A stretch of 64,000 nucleotides of DNA from Porites lobata (Eukaryota > Cnidaria > Anthozoa > Scleractinia > Poritidae): the NCBI GenBank assembly GCA_942486035.1, contig CALNXK010000153.1, positions 37,501 through 101,500 of the forward strand, read 5' to 3'. A model generated the notes under the pieces. The model was not told the origin of the DNA and searched no databases. It was given only the letters and a program-made list of their open reading frames with translations. The position numbers and the translations under genes were made by a program. This document shows positions 33,190 to 44,998 of the stretch, one piece after another. Each line of letters starts with the position of its first letter. Position 1 is the first letter of the stretch.

Positions 33190-34334
33190 CGATCTATGCT
33201 GGGTTTCCCTGGTATTCCAGGATCAAATGGTATACCGGGAGTGCCGGGGGTCCCGAGGCCACACGTACCCCAGGGAAGGGAAGGTGTAAAAGGACAAATC
33301 GGTGATAAAGGATCACAAGGAATGCCGGGTCTAAGAGGAGACAGAGGGCGCGAAGGACCCCCTGGGAAAAGTGGACCCCGTGGAATTAAGGGAATGAAAG
33401 GTCGACAGGAACTTCTGGGAATGAAAGGAGAGCAAGGAGCTGTGGGAATGAAGGAACAGCGAGGCATTGTGGGAAATCCAGGAAGAAAATGAGACAAAGG
33501 AGAGAAAGGAGAAAGCGCCAAAGCAATTCAAGCAAGTGTAGTACCACAAACCAACTGGAAACAATGTGTGTGGAAATCACAGAGCAGTACTAATAACGGA
33601 AAGATTAAGGTAATAAAAATAGGATTCACAACACACTCAAAAAAAAAATACTAAAAAAAAATGAAATAAATCTATTTTTGAATTAAAATATTTCAAGGAA
33701 GAACGTCTCCCCTCTCACCCACCGTTTGCCAACACATTACATAAATAACTAATTCGTTACATTTCCCTATAAATTTTTTTTCCAACAGAAAAAGGAAAAC
33801 CATCATCCGTGATAAGATGATTCCTGGCCATATGGATAAGGAGAACAAAAATTTAAAAAGCTATTACAGAGTTTTTAAACATTAGGAAGTAATCTTGACT
33901 GGAGTTGTTAGTATCAATCATTACACACAGTTGCTCGCCTTACTACAATATGTTTGATTTGTTTGATTTTATTTCAGAACTGTGCCTTTAACAAACTGCA
34001 GTCTAATTCAGCGCTCAGAGTCTCATTCCAGGGAAACATGGGGGTCTATGGAAGTAGTATTAAGTGTAACCGATGGTATTTCAAGTTCAATGGAAACGAA
34101 TGCAGTGGACCAATGACAATTGAGGCTGTTGTTTACAGCAACTGGCCATCTGGGAACCCTAGTCTGATGCGTCACCAGTCATTTGAGGGATACTGTGAAA
34201 ACATCCCACAAGGCGCTGTTAGAGTGGAATTATGGGTAGGACAGTGTGTTGACACTACCCTGGGTAATGCTGAAACTGGCTTTAATTCAGTGTCCCGGAT
34301 AATGATTGAGGAAGTATCTAGGCCCCAGTCCTAA
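33190..34334 (+). pseudogene. CTHRC1: CTHRC1-like copy B (collagen exon plus C-terminal exon), broken
   Basis: Exon 2 is 33190-33609 (after TTTCAG, ending ATTAAG|gtaata) and exon 3 is 33978-34334 (after ATTTCAG), both phase 0 as in copy C. Exon 2 encodes Gly-X-Y repeats, but glycine is lost in at least four triplets (RPH, VPQ, ELL and EQR in place of GXY). A TGA at 33490-33492 stands where copy C has GGA, cutting the chain before the C-terminal domain. Exon 2 is 27 nt longer than in copy C (three extra triplets). Exon 3 is intact, with the CTHRC1 C-terminal domain and its cysteines. No signal-peptide exon was found upstream, and intron 1 carries a 1.74-kb transposon. CTHRC1 proteins are secreted matrix/signalling proteins; this copy should not make one. 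A sequencing error at the TGA would not explain the lost glycines. Confidence 0.8.
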
Positions 34335-35845
34335 TAAGGGGAGCCTTGAACTTTGGCGCTCATTCAATTTCCTTAGAATAGCATTCTACAAATATAGACT
34401 GTATAGCGCAAGTTGCGAAAGTATTGCTTTTTGGTCATTTTCTTTTTATCCCTTTGTGGCTCCTTTTGTCGTATCAGATTATCAACAGTAAACTTTTATG
34501 ACAGTATCAAGATTTTGTATTTTTATGTCGGCATGTTAGTCCTATGCAGCAGCTCTTTGTTTTGTCACGCAGCGCTCCTTAACTCCTTGGTGGGGAGGTG
34601 CTTTTCGTGACGACACAATAACCGGCTGAACGCGTAAGGAATTGGTCTCTCGGCCTATGCAGCTGTTTTGCCTTGTCGCGCACCGCTTCTTTTCGTTGAG
34701 TGACGAGACAAAATGGCTGTGATTGAGAGTGATTGATTGGCAATGCTTCATGTAGGTAATATGTTATGAATGCAAAATATACCACTACAGCTTCAGGGAA
34801 ACCAATTCTCTTTTGGACTACCATGTATACCATCAGATCGTCTGTTGTTTTATCAGTCTATAAATATGAAGTCAAAGTAAAGGTCATGATATAAACTTTC
34901 TTCTCAGCGGAAAAGAAGTGCTGAAGAGGTAACCTTTGCATTGAAAGCATTTTCGACTGGAAAATCTTTAAATAATTAAATCCGGAAGTGAAAACGATTT
35001 AATTAAATCGTGCTTTAATTAAATCACACGGCACGATTCCTTTGGTAGCCAAACCGCTTCCAGGGAAGACTATGTATTAAAAACGGATTAGAATTCGAGG
35101 ATTAAAAACGCACCTTGTGGAATTTATATCAGTTAGCTGGGAAGATGAATAAGATTATAGGATAACTTGATTATCTCTAGCCTGCGCGGCAGGCGTTCAA
35201 AAAAGAAGGGAAGGGCCGGATTTAGGCGCGAGACCGCGCGCGAGGGTCAAGGAAGGAGAGGAAAGCGTTCCCCTTCCTCCTTTCTCGCGCACCCTTGTGC
35301 TTCTCAGTACCTAAAACATCTCTTCCCTTCCCTTTCGAATGCCTCCCACAGTGGAAAAAGAGGAATATGTATTTACTCGTAATATTGAGATTTTTGTCAA
35401 CAAACCTTCCCTTTACTTAAATAGCATCTTTGTTATATTTCTTGCCAGTCAGTGCAGTTTGCTTTTATATGTGATTAAAGCTTTCAGAAAAAGACAATCA
35501 TTCTAACAGTATGTACAAATCTTTCCCATTATTTTTCCTAACAAATAAGATCGAACTCACTAAGTCTGCTCCTTCACAGAGAATTTCCCGTACAGTTTCT
35601 CAATATTGATTTCAGTATCAAATGCCGCTATTGCAGACTTGTCTGTTCAAGTGCGTTTATAAATAAAGAAGTACCCAGTTATCAGCGTTTCTTAACTTAG
35701 GAAAGGGGAGGGGAGCACGTCACAATAATTTGGGTACCCAAATAACCAGTGATGTATGCCCCGGTAGGAAATATGTACCCATACAGCACGTTAGTCTCAG
35801 TAAGAACTTCAGTAAAGAGTACAGTTTTTCTTTATGCTCCATGTT
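34335..35845. repeat. Segmentally duplicated 3' flank of copy B
   Basis: Parallels 26548-28200 and 62353-63950, with a GACGACACAATAACCGGCTG block, a GTGAAAACGATTTAAT block (34988), the shared MITE (35171-35345) and a shortened version of the terminal GTACCCATACAGCA block. Copy C and B flanks are closer to each other than to A in several indels. Confidence 0.7.
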
Positions 35846-35849
35846 CCTT

Positions 35850-36510
35850 TAGATAGTATTATTGAGTCGGTTATTGCTGTTGGTGGAGTCTTGCTTTGGG
35901 TGAGCTCTGTTTGCTGGGATACCCAATAATGACAATTCCAGTTTGGGATAAATTTGGCCACAAGAGTGGCCGTTTATTTCATTTAAGTATATCAAGCTAG
36001 GAAAGTCCAGATACACAAGAAGATTTATCCCAGCAAAGGTGAGGGCACACCCGCCACAGCCCCGAGCAAGAAACGAGTGACAGGGCCGCCCCACCCGAGG
36101 CCAAAGCAAGAGAACCACCAACAAAAACCTTAGTAATCTAGAAGCAAAATGTACAAATGTAGCTATAAATATGGATCAATTATGTCATAGGAAAGGTGCA
36201 AGGTTAAATGAATGAGATTGCTTATTGCCCCTATTGAATTGTAATTATCACCAGGTCCCAACTGCCATACCTATGGGTTGTTCAGTCAGATTGAGATAAT
36301 CCAGGGTGAGCACTAAATTGACTTGACACCTGCACGTTAACCAATTAACGCTAATACCAGTACAGTGTTAATACTATTTGCCCACAATTAATAAAAAAAG
36401 GACGCTCTTAAACAACTGATAATAACAAAATTGATTTTGAAAGGAAGGAAAAAGGAATCCAGATTAAATTTAAACCTTGTATTATCAAACCTAACCAATT
36501 GTCCTATACT
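35850..36510. other. No supported gene
   Basis: Unique-looking AT-rich sequence between the duplicated CTHRC1 flank and the satellite composite. A short ORF at 36124-35849 (minus) has no recognisable domain. Confidence 0.35.
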
Positions 36511-36513
36511 TAA

Positions 36514-37530
36514 ATAGCTCTCCGATGTAACTGATTCAAGTGAAATCCGTGAGATGGCTGTATGGCCCCTGCACACACAGTCACACAGAATTACACTTAT
36601 CAAAAGTCTGAAATAGCTCAATGATGTAAGTGATTAAAATTAAATCTGTGGGATGGCTGTATGGCCCTTGCACACCCAGTCACTCAGAATTACACATATC
36701 AAAAGTCTGAAATAGCTCACTGATTTACAGTAAGTGATTAAAATGAAATCTGTGAGATGGCTGTATGGTCCTTGCACACACAGTCACACACAATTATACT
36801 TATCAAAAGTCTGAAATAGCTCAACATGATGTAAGTGATGAAAATGAAATCTGTGAGATGGCTGTATGGCCCTTGCACACACAGTCACTCACAATTATAC
36901 CTATCAAAAGTCTGAAATAGCTCACTGATGCACAGTAACTGACTAAAGTGAAATCCGCGAGATGGCTTTATGGCCCTTGCACACACAGTCACACAGAGTT
37001 ATACTTATCACAAGTCTGAAATAGCTCACTGATGTACAGTAAGTGATTAAAATGAAATCTGTGGGATGGCTGTATGGCCCTTGCACACACAGTCACACAG
37101 AATTATACCTATCAAAAGTCTGAAATAGCTCACTGACATAAAATAACTGATTAAAATGAAATCTGTGGGATTGCTTTATGGCCCTTGCACACACAGTCAC
37201 ACAGAATTATTCTTATCAAAAGCCTAAAATATGTAGCTCACTGATGTACAAAGTAACTGATTAAAATGAAATCTGTGAGATGGCTGTATGGCCCCTGCTC
37301 ACACTGTAACACGTACTGAATTATACTAATAACAATTCTGAAATAACTCGCTGATGTAACTGGTAAAAAATGAAAATCTGCGAGATGACTGTGTGGCCCC
37401 TGCTCACACAGTCACCCTGAATTATACTCATAACAATTCTGAAATAATTCGCTGATGTAACTGGTAAAAATGAAAATGTGCGAGATGGCTGTATGGCCCC
37501 TGCTCACACAGTCATCTTGAAAGTGTATAG
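36514..37530. repeat. Tandem array, ~100-bp unit, ~10 copies
   Basis: The motif ATAGCTC recurs at 36514, 36613, 36712, 36816, 36917, 37021, 37125, about 37233, 37343 and 37444, spacing 99-110 bp. Each unit contains GAGATGGCTGTATGGCCC, then CACACAGTCAC and TATCAAAAGTCTGAA. The last two or three units are more diverged. No frame stays open through the array, so it is non-coding satellite. Confidence 0.95.
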
Positions 37531-38264
37531 TTATTGCCCAAGCCGAAATCACCTAGGAAACTAACAGCTGAATTAAGTGAATAATTTTATGTAATAAGAT
37601 GGGCCGGATGGCCCTGCCTCATGCAGTGAGAATTCTATATATGACCATGTCACTGTCCATCTGTCTGCATTGTGTAAACGCAAGTACCATATGGTGTACT
37701 ATACGCTTGAGCAGGAATTATGTGATGTAGCCCCGAGATGACTTAGCACGATAACACAAACCAAACAGTTCATACCCAGCCGCAGTTTATCAATATCTAG
37801 CATTAAGCCAAGGTTGCCTGTGCTGCCTAATTAGCTGTAGATGCCATATACTGAGGGAAGCAGCAGCTGGTCTTGCGTAGCCACGCACTATTAGATGCAA
37901 CTCCTGGAGAACTGATCAGCAGAACATGTACAACTACATGTATGTTGAATTGAATTGACGAGCTACAGAGGATGCAGAGCTACGTGTGTTGAGTCTCTCA
38001 AGAGAGTACTCTGCCCAGGACTCGCTTCATTGAAAACGTGTCAGTGAAAGGGAACTGCCTGTGTATACCTTAGCACCTGCAATAAAATGAAAAACTATAC
38101 AAACAACTTCTGTAAACAGGCTAATGTGCTACCCTTAAAAAAACAATGCATAAACCATCAATGAATCCATTAGGATCCCCAAAAACAAACTGAATGAACA
38201 GTAAATTCCTCAAAAAGAACAACAAAGTTAAAAGTAATGATGTGATGTGGTGAGGGAAGCGTAA

Positions 38265-40177
38265 CCCTTGTAGAAATTCAGTATACTTTAAGTATACTTC
38301 AAGTATACTTTATATGTACTTCTCAGAAAAAAAGTACATTTGAAGTATACCTCGTTTGTACTTCCAGAAAAAAAGTATAAATGAAGTATATTTGGCAAAT
38401 GTACTTCATTTATACTTCTAATACTCAAGTATACTTTGAGTATACTTCTTCAAACTTCAGTGCTTGTAAAAAATAGTTTCGCAAAGAAAAATATACTTTA
38501 AGTATACTTTGAAACTGAAAGACACATTCTGATCTGAGGATCTAAGAAGGTTTGTACTAAAAGTATGCTGTAAGTATAATTTAACTTCAAAATACTATTC
38601 AGATCAAATCAGTTTTCTTCTATTAAGGACACAGTTGAGATCATGTAAAGATTTTTTCAGAGTGGTGAAGTATATAACAGGTTTCTAGATACACAGGGCA
38701 CACATTAGCTGTTCAGTCGACTTCCTTCGTAAGGAGATCATCCGCCGATCCCTGGGCGAAATGGCAAAGTCGCACAGTTTCATTCTGGTCATTTCTTTAA
38801 CGTCTTTCGTGGAATTTTTTCATTTGGCAGTAAAAGATAATAAATTTAATTAAGGCCCGTGTCGTTTTACCTCCTTTTTTACGAGGACCTTAAGAAATAG
38901 AACGAAAACTCGAAGCAAAACCATCGCTCATCGTCGGACATCTTTACGTTCGAGGAAAGAAATGTATATATGAAGGTGTTGAATTACCGCTGACTTCTAG
39001 TACCGTCCGAACATATACGGGATCTTGTGGATTTCCTAATACGGTCATGTATGAATCATTTACAGCATACCTAACTTCCATATATGGTTTTGGCGGGCGA
39101 TACAGATTCGAAGGAACGTTCGTTGAGCTTTGCCGAGAGTGTCTTCAAGATATTTATACGCTTGGAATTCGAGTACAATATGAGTGGAACTTGAAAAGAA
39201 AACAAAAGAAGTACACCATGACTGAATTTTGACGATACAAGTAAGTTTTGGGGTGAAAAATGTATCGGTTCCAGTCGTTTCAATATATATCGATTCTTCT
39301 TTGCGAGTCATTTGCAAATGATACACGAGTTAAGCCTTAAGGTTTACAAAGTGAAAGCTTGTGTACTTCGCCTAAAGTGCAGTGTAAATTCAAAATATGA
39401 AACCCAAGTCTTGTTTTCGTTAGATCGCATTTCGTTTCAGTTTTTGTATGTAATAGGTAGACATATTTCTTTTAAAATAAGGTAATGACACAATTTACTT
39501 TGTAGCCAAAGAGTACAGATCTAATCATTCTTGTCTATTAAACATTTACTAAAATTAAGAAGAATATTGTGTGATGGTTCTAAGCAATAATTATTAAGTA
39601 CAAGTGAGTTAAAGAAAGTTCAGAAAGAAACCTGTTAATATACATGCACCTTCCTTGAAATGATCTCATTGTCAATGAAAATTTTACTAAAATCAAGAAG
39701 AATAATATGTTATGGTAATCAAATGCAGTGAGTTCCTTTGATAGGAATAGAAAATGTATATTCTTATGTTGTGGAAACCTATTTCAACAAGATTTGCTAT
39801 ATATTTTTTATAATTTCTTAGTACATTTGTATTGCTATAAGTTAAGGGTAGTTTTTTTTGTTATATCAATAAATGATTTTACAATATAATTGATCCAAGT
39901 CTGACGTGTCTCAGTGATTGATAAACATATTGCATTGAGTATACTTTAAGTATATTTTAAGTATACTTAAAGTATACTTCCCATTAAGTATACTTCAAGT
40001 ATACTTTCATTTAAGTATACTTTAAGTATACTTTTTAGGTGTCGAAAAGTTGTGTACTTAAAGTATACTTCTGGTAAGTATACTTAAAGTATACTTTAAG
40101 TACAAATGAAGTATACTTTTTAAAGTGTTTATCACCTATATAAAGTATACTTTAAATGTACTGAATTTCTACAAGGG
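38265..40177. mobile_element. 1.9-kb TIR element with arrays of a 10-bp palindrome
   Basis: CCCTTGTAGAAATTCAGTA at 38265 is mirrored by TGAATTTCTACAAGGG ending at 40177. Just inside both ends (38283-38580 and 39935-40160) are clusters of AAGTATACTT, a perfect 10-bp palindrome, repeated head to tail with one- or two-base offsets and small variants (AAGTATAAATGAAGTATA). The centre has a 61-codon ORF at 39047-39232 of unknown nature and a minus-strand ORF of 88 codons; neither shows a transposase. Flanks AAGCGTAA and AAGCCTTT share only part of an 8-bp duplication, so superfamily is open. Confidence 0.8.
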
Positions 40178-40479
40178 AAGCCTTTTGTCCCCTCACAACA
40201 AACATGGGACTATAATGTCCACACAAATCAAAACTGGGGAGCCAACAAAAAACAGAGATAAAATTAATCTAGCTGCATGTACCTGTAAACCAAAATAGTG
40301 GATTACACAATTAAAGAATAAAAAGTTGGCAAGAAAGGCAAAAAATGAGAATGGTAAATTCAAACCAAATAATATTTGCATCAGTTTCCCTAGACACAAA
40401 TACAAATGGAACTGAATCACACACATATCCTGCAAACAAATCAAATGTGCAGTACAAACAAGAGCAACATTGTGTCTAC

Positions 40480-40750
40480 AACAACGAGGACCAAAGCCTC
40501 AAACTGAGGAACAGTAATAACAGCCTCAATAATATTACATAACAATGATGAGGAGGAAGCCTTAAGCTAAAATCCAAGGACAAAGTTTCAAAATAATTAA
40601 CCTATGAGGACAAAGCCTTAAAATAAATTATGTAGACAAAGCCCCAATATAAAATAGGAGGATGAAGCCTCAATGTAAAATATGAGGACACAGCTTCAAT
40701 AAAAATCTGAGGATGAAGCTTTAAAATAGAATAATTTATGAGGAGGACCT
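40480..40750. repeat. Tandem array, 24-30-bp unit with GAGG/CCTC clamp
   Basis: About eight degenerate units of the type GAGGAYRAAGCCTC plus an AT-rich spacer (AAAATA) lie between the TIR element and the 76-bp array. Each unit has a 4-5-bp self-complementary clamp. Confidence 0.75.
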
Positions 40751-40844
40751 TATAATTATCATAATCCTCCAACGAAATAAATAGCATTGCAGTGCTCCAA
40801 ACATTGATCACCCCTGAGGGAAGGAATATCACAGAGGCTCTAAC

Positions 40845-42040
40845 AGTTAGCACCATAAAAAGGGGGTGGCTGATGCATGCTCTCATAACAAGTAACAACT
40901 CGGTGGCTTGAACAGTTAGCACTGTCTAAACAGGGTGGCTCAAACAATTAAAACCCGAGAAAGACTAATAACATGATGGCTTGAACAGTTAGCACCATAG
41001 AAAATAGGGTGGCCCAAACAGGTAACACCCGTGAAAGAACTAACAATAATGGTGGCTTGAACAGTAGCATCATATAGACAATAGGGTGGCTCAAACAGTT
41101 AACACCCGTGAAAAAGCTAAGAACATGGTGGCTTGAACAGTTCGCACCATAGAAAATACTGGGTGGCTCACACAGTTAACACCCGTGAAAAAGCTAAGAA
41201 CATGGTGGCTTGAACAGATTTCACCATCGAAAATACTGGGTGGCTCAAACAGTTAACACCCACTGAAAAGCTAAGAACATGGTGGCTTGAACAGTTCGCA
41301 CCATAGAAAATACTGGGTGGCTCAAACAGTTAACACCCGTGAAAAAGCTAAGAACATGGTGGCTTGAAAAGTTAGCACCATAGAAAATAGGGTGGCTCAA
41401 ACGTAACAGTTAACACCCATGAAAGAACTAAAAATAATGGTGGCTTGAACAGTAGCACCATAGACAATAGGGTGGCTCAAACCGTTAACACCTGTGAAAA
41501 AACTAACAACATGGTGGCTTGAACAGTTAGCATCATAAAAAATTGGGTGGCTAAAACAGGTAACACCCGTGAAAGAACTAACAATACTGGTGGCTTGAAC
41601 AGTTCGCACCATAGAAAATACTGGGTGGCTCAAACAGTTAACACCCGTGAAAAAGCTAAGAACATGGTGGCTTGAACAGATTTCACCATCGAAAATACTG
41701 GGTGGCTCAAACAGTTAACACCCGTGAAAAAGCTAAGAACATGGTGGCTTGAAAAGTTAGCACCATAGAAAATAGGGTGGCTCAAACAGTTAACACCCAT
41801 GAAAGAACTAAAAAATAATGGTGGCTTGAACAGTAGCACCATAGACAATAGGGTGGCTCAAACCGTTAACACCTGTGAAAAAACTAACAACATGGTGGCT
41901 TGAACAGTTAGCACCATAAAAAATTGGGTGGCTAAAACAGTTAACACCCGTGAGAAAGCTACTAACATGGTGGCTTGAATAGTTAGCACCATAGAAAATA
42001 GAGTGGATTCAACAGTTAACACCCATGAAAGAACTACTCC
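40845..42040. repeat. Tandem array, ~76-bp dimeric unit, ~15 copies
   Basis: GGTGGCTTGAACAG recurs about every 74-81 bp (near 41051, 41127, 41204, 41281, 41358, 41439, 41513, 41589, 41667, 41744, 41821, 41895, 41969). Each unit is a dimer: GGTGGCTTGAACAGTTAGCACC plus spacer, then GGGTGGCTCAAACAGTTAACACCC-like sequence plus spacer (each half quoted only in part: GGTGGCTTGAACAGTTAG and GTGGCTCAAACAGTTAAC). Both halves have GGTG/CACC clamps. Groups of neighbouring units are near-identical (41281 and 41589 series), pointing to recent higher-order amplification. Minus-strand ORFs across it are by-products: 76 is not a multiple of three. Confidence 0.95.
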
Positions 42041-42239
42041 AGTGGAGGAACAAATGCTAACAATGAGAAACTCTGGCAACAGAATGTCGCCGACAGTGAG
42101 TAAAGGAAAACAACAGAACATGACGATACAACACGTAACATGACATACAAAACTGACTTCTGAACAGCACACAATAACCCTAATAAAAATTATGCTCATA
42201 CCTCTGAGATAACTTTTAAGAATCATGTTGCAATGTAAT

Positions 42240-43000
42240 TTCTAAAACCTTGTAAATGCGTTGAGGGAATGGAACATAAAGTTTTAGCCGGTAGGGTTGG
42301 ATAACGTATCGTTTTTTTATTTTCAGTTTTTTTTTTGATAATAATTAAAGGTTACAAGTAAGCTGAGTCCAAAGGTCAAAAAGGCTCAAACGTGCAAAAT
42401 GGTAACTTCAGAATATCAGTAAAATAAAGTGCCTCTACAAATCATAACACAGCTAAGATTATGATCAATAAAGGGATACATTACTGGGCTGGTATAAACA
42501 AATAGTTCAAGTTAATTATCGATCGAGTGATGTTTTGCTCTAGTTGGCACCAGCAATACAACTACAATAGTAGCTGAAGTAGGAACACGAGGTACAACGA
42601 AGTATGAACAACGAACGGAATAGCATACACGCCAGTGTAACTGCCAACATTTAACTGGCCGATTGAATGAAGAATTCGATTTTATATTAGCATAAACGAC
42701 CGTAACGTGTATCAATTCCCGCAATCAACAAGACGATCGTGTGCACGCACATCATCTCAGATCTGTGCACATCAATACAGCACCGAGAGTAAGCGGTAAG
42801 CCATCGGGCAATAATCTAGTACTTATCTCAAAGAAGAGGTCATGCTCGGTACATAAAACCCAAAAAGATCAAAGGAGACTGATAAATCACCAGTATCCTG
42901 CATCCAAACCTGCCCACCGTCTATAAAAATGTTTTCCAACTTTCCTGTTGCAGTGAACAGAGAGGCCTTGTGCCTCGCTTTCATGTCATAAAAACTCATA
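42240..43000. other. No supported gene
   Basis: Region right of the satellite composite. Short ORFs on both strands have no domain, and no repeat structure was seen before the MITE at 43008. Confidence 0.35.
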
Positions 43001-43007
43001 TGTAAAA

Positions 43008-43350
43008 GGGCCATTTATACGAGCAAAAATAAGACTCGAACTGTACCATTTATACGAGAATGTCTTATCTAAGACGAGACCAGCTCGTATACATGGTTCG
43101 CGTCTTATTTCTGTTCTTCACTCGTTTTCATGTGAATGTTGCCCGTAGCAACGGCAATCCAACGAAGCGCGCCAAAAATTAACGCATGCCTACTATGCGT
43201 TCCCGTCTTATTTAAGACGCGAAGGTCATTTATACGAAGTTTTTCTCGTCTTAGCCAAGACGCATCTTATTTTAGATCAAATGTGCCGTTTATACGGAAA
43301 GTTCGCGTCTCATTTAAGACGCGTCCTATGTAAGACGCGTCTTATTTTTC
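43008..43350. mobile_element. MITE of the GGGCCATTTA family, right end cut
   Basis: Shares with 56862-57244 the order GGGCCATTTA, AAAATAAGAC, AACAGCTCGTAT-like, TTCATGTGAATGTTGCCCGT, ACGCATGCRTACYATGCGTT and AAGACGCGTCTTATTTTTCC. Here the last part (CTCGTATAAATGGCCC) is missing. Many internal AAGACGC/GCGTCTT repeats make it strongly self-complementary. Confidence 0.75.
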
Positions 43351-44189
43351 CTAATGTCCAGGATGGCAGGAACGCCCCCTCCCCAGTAGCTGGAGAAATG
43401 ACACATTAATCAGTCACATAAAGCATAATATATAGATTTAGCCACGGCTAAAAGCGAAGCTCCCGTTGAAAAGTTAAGTGATTTTGGAGTGAAACAGATC
43501 TTGTATCGAGTTGATATAGCCTTATATGTACACCCAAAAAGGTGTCCGGTCAAATTTAAGAGCAATAATGGCTCTTGTTCACAGTAGATAAGACGTGAAA
43601 AACAAATCAGGCCGAATTTTTTGCGATTGACAAGTTTACAAATTCTTGCCAATAAATCTGGGTGCGTGCAAACCAATCGTTATTTAGTTATTTATTTATT
43701 TTAATACACCACATTTGAGGAGAAAGAGTATTATAAGGCGCTGTTTTTATCATACAGACCTCGTACAAAATGCAGTATTACATAATTTTTCAAGACAAAT
43801 TGCATTCATTCAATATTCAGGACCATCGAAGCACGCGTGGACTTTTAATTAGCGAAACCGTTCAAAAAATTTCCAAAATCACCTATACGGCCAGCGCCAA
43901 ATTTGCGAAGAAATTTTAAAAGAGTTAAGCTTCAACGTTAACGTGATAAAGAATTTATTGAGTCTATTTTTTATTCATGGTTTTATAACGATGTGTAACC
44001 TTAAGAAGCGTTTAATGCGCTTGGCATTTTGAGTACTCCTGCAAGCGATGTTTATGAACGGCTGAAAACAAACGGTAAAGCGAGGAAAATTACACTTTTG
44101 AGACTACCAACAATCAATAAAGAAATATAATTCGGTAGAACATTTACAGAGACAACAATTTTCATTCACGAAAACAAATGACGCGAAAA

Positions 44190-44998
44190 ATCTTCAATGT
44201 TTACTCAAGTTTGGGCTTGTAGAACTGCCTTGCGGTTCATCACCAGTCACTCGCGTTTCGCGCTCGCCATGCGAAAAACGAAGCGCCTGAGGAGGAGGCT
44301 GCTTGTAGAAGGTAATGTCACAGTTTTTCAATGACCATGAAATTCAGAGTTCGGGTAGTTAGTTAATCAATTGTGGCCCTGAAAAAATTTGGAGGAAAAA
44401 AAACTACGAATTTTTAAGAAAATGCTTTTTTCGTGAGAAGGACTCTTAAACGCTGACAAACGTCAACAAATAGCGAAAACTATAATTTCTATATATTTGC
44501 TTTGCTCGAAATCGCGCGCATTTACAAGGCCCTAAAGCGTTTTGCTGACTTTCAAGGACCCATCTGTTATACGGATGCCCAAAATACAGCGATGAATATC
44601 ATACTTTATTAGATATAATCCGTGTAAAGTTTGCTTATCATTTTCGCATAAATTATGACCTAAATTTGGAAACCGCTGAATTTCTCGAATTGTGTCTTTG
44701 CGATTTTGGTGAAACTCTGTTCAGCGCAAGGCACTAATGCGCACTATGTGTAGCCGAGAGATTTTCACGAAAAAATGCCGGCAACAGGAGATTTTCGACT
44801 CAGACCTCAAAGGGGCGTGGCATTATAACCACGTGACATTTACTCCGATCGCCAAAAAGTTTATGTTATATTGTAGATTGATCTATATGTTATCCATTCT
44901 ATGTGTTAGACTTACGATAAAAGTAAAGGTGGGGATACCAGAGAGCTTCAAAGTAGGATGGTATCCCCCCAAAAAAAACTGGGTCGAGTCACCTTAAG
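44190..44998 (+). mobile_element. Element E, copy 1, inserted in U copy 1
   Basis: U copies 2 and 3 run without a break where U copy 1 carries 44190-44998. The same sequence occurs inverted at 51850-52368 plus 56688-57320. The right edge is GGTCGAGTCACCTTAAG. It contains GATACCAGAGAGCTTCAAAG, also found inverted at 51900. No ORF of note. It has an extra 76-bp insertion at 44225-44300. Confidence 0.75.
44225..44310. repeat. 76-bp insertion flanked by 10-bp direct repeats
   Basis: GCTTGTAGAA stands at 44215-44224 and again at 44301-44310, enclosing 76 bp that the inverted E copy lacks (around 57250 it has a single related TTCTATAAGC). The insert is GC-rich with CGCGTTTCGCGCTCGCC, similar in style to the loops of the long hairpins. 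Confidence 0.6.

Noticed and set aside
33186..33564. Three minus-strand Pro/Phe/Ser-rich ORFs opposite the collagen exon
   Set aside because: They are antisense shadows of the Gly-X-Y repeats; the same happens opposite copy C at 61377-61601.
36514..37530. CRISPR-like array (regular ~100-bp repeats)
   Set aside because: Repeats are contiguous with no unique spacers, units are too long, and the genome is eukaryotic.
39047..39326. ORFs on both strands in the centre of the 38265 TIR element
   Set aside because: Too short, no catalytic motif or family similarity; kept only as a remark in the element entry.
41397..42226. Minus-strand ORFs of 72-122 codons with repeated FSSFMGVN-like text
   Set aside because: They result from the 76-bp satellite; the period is not a multiple of three and units differ by indels.
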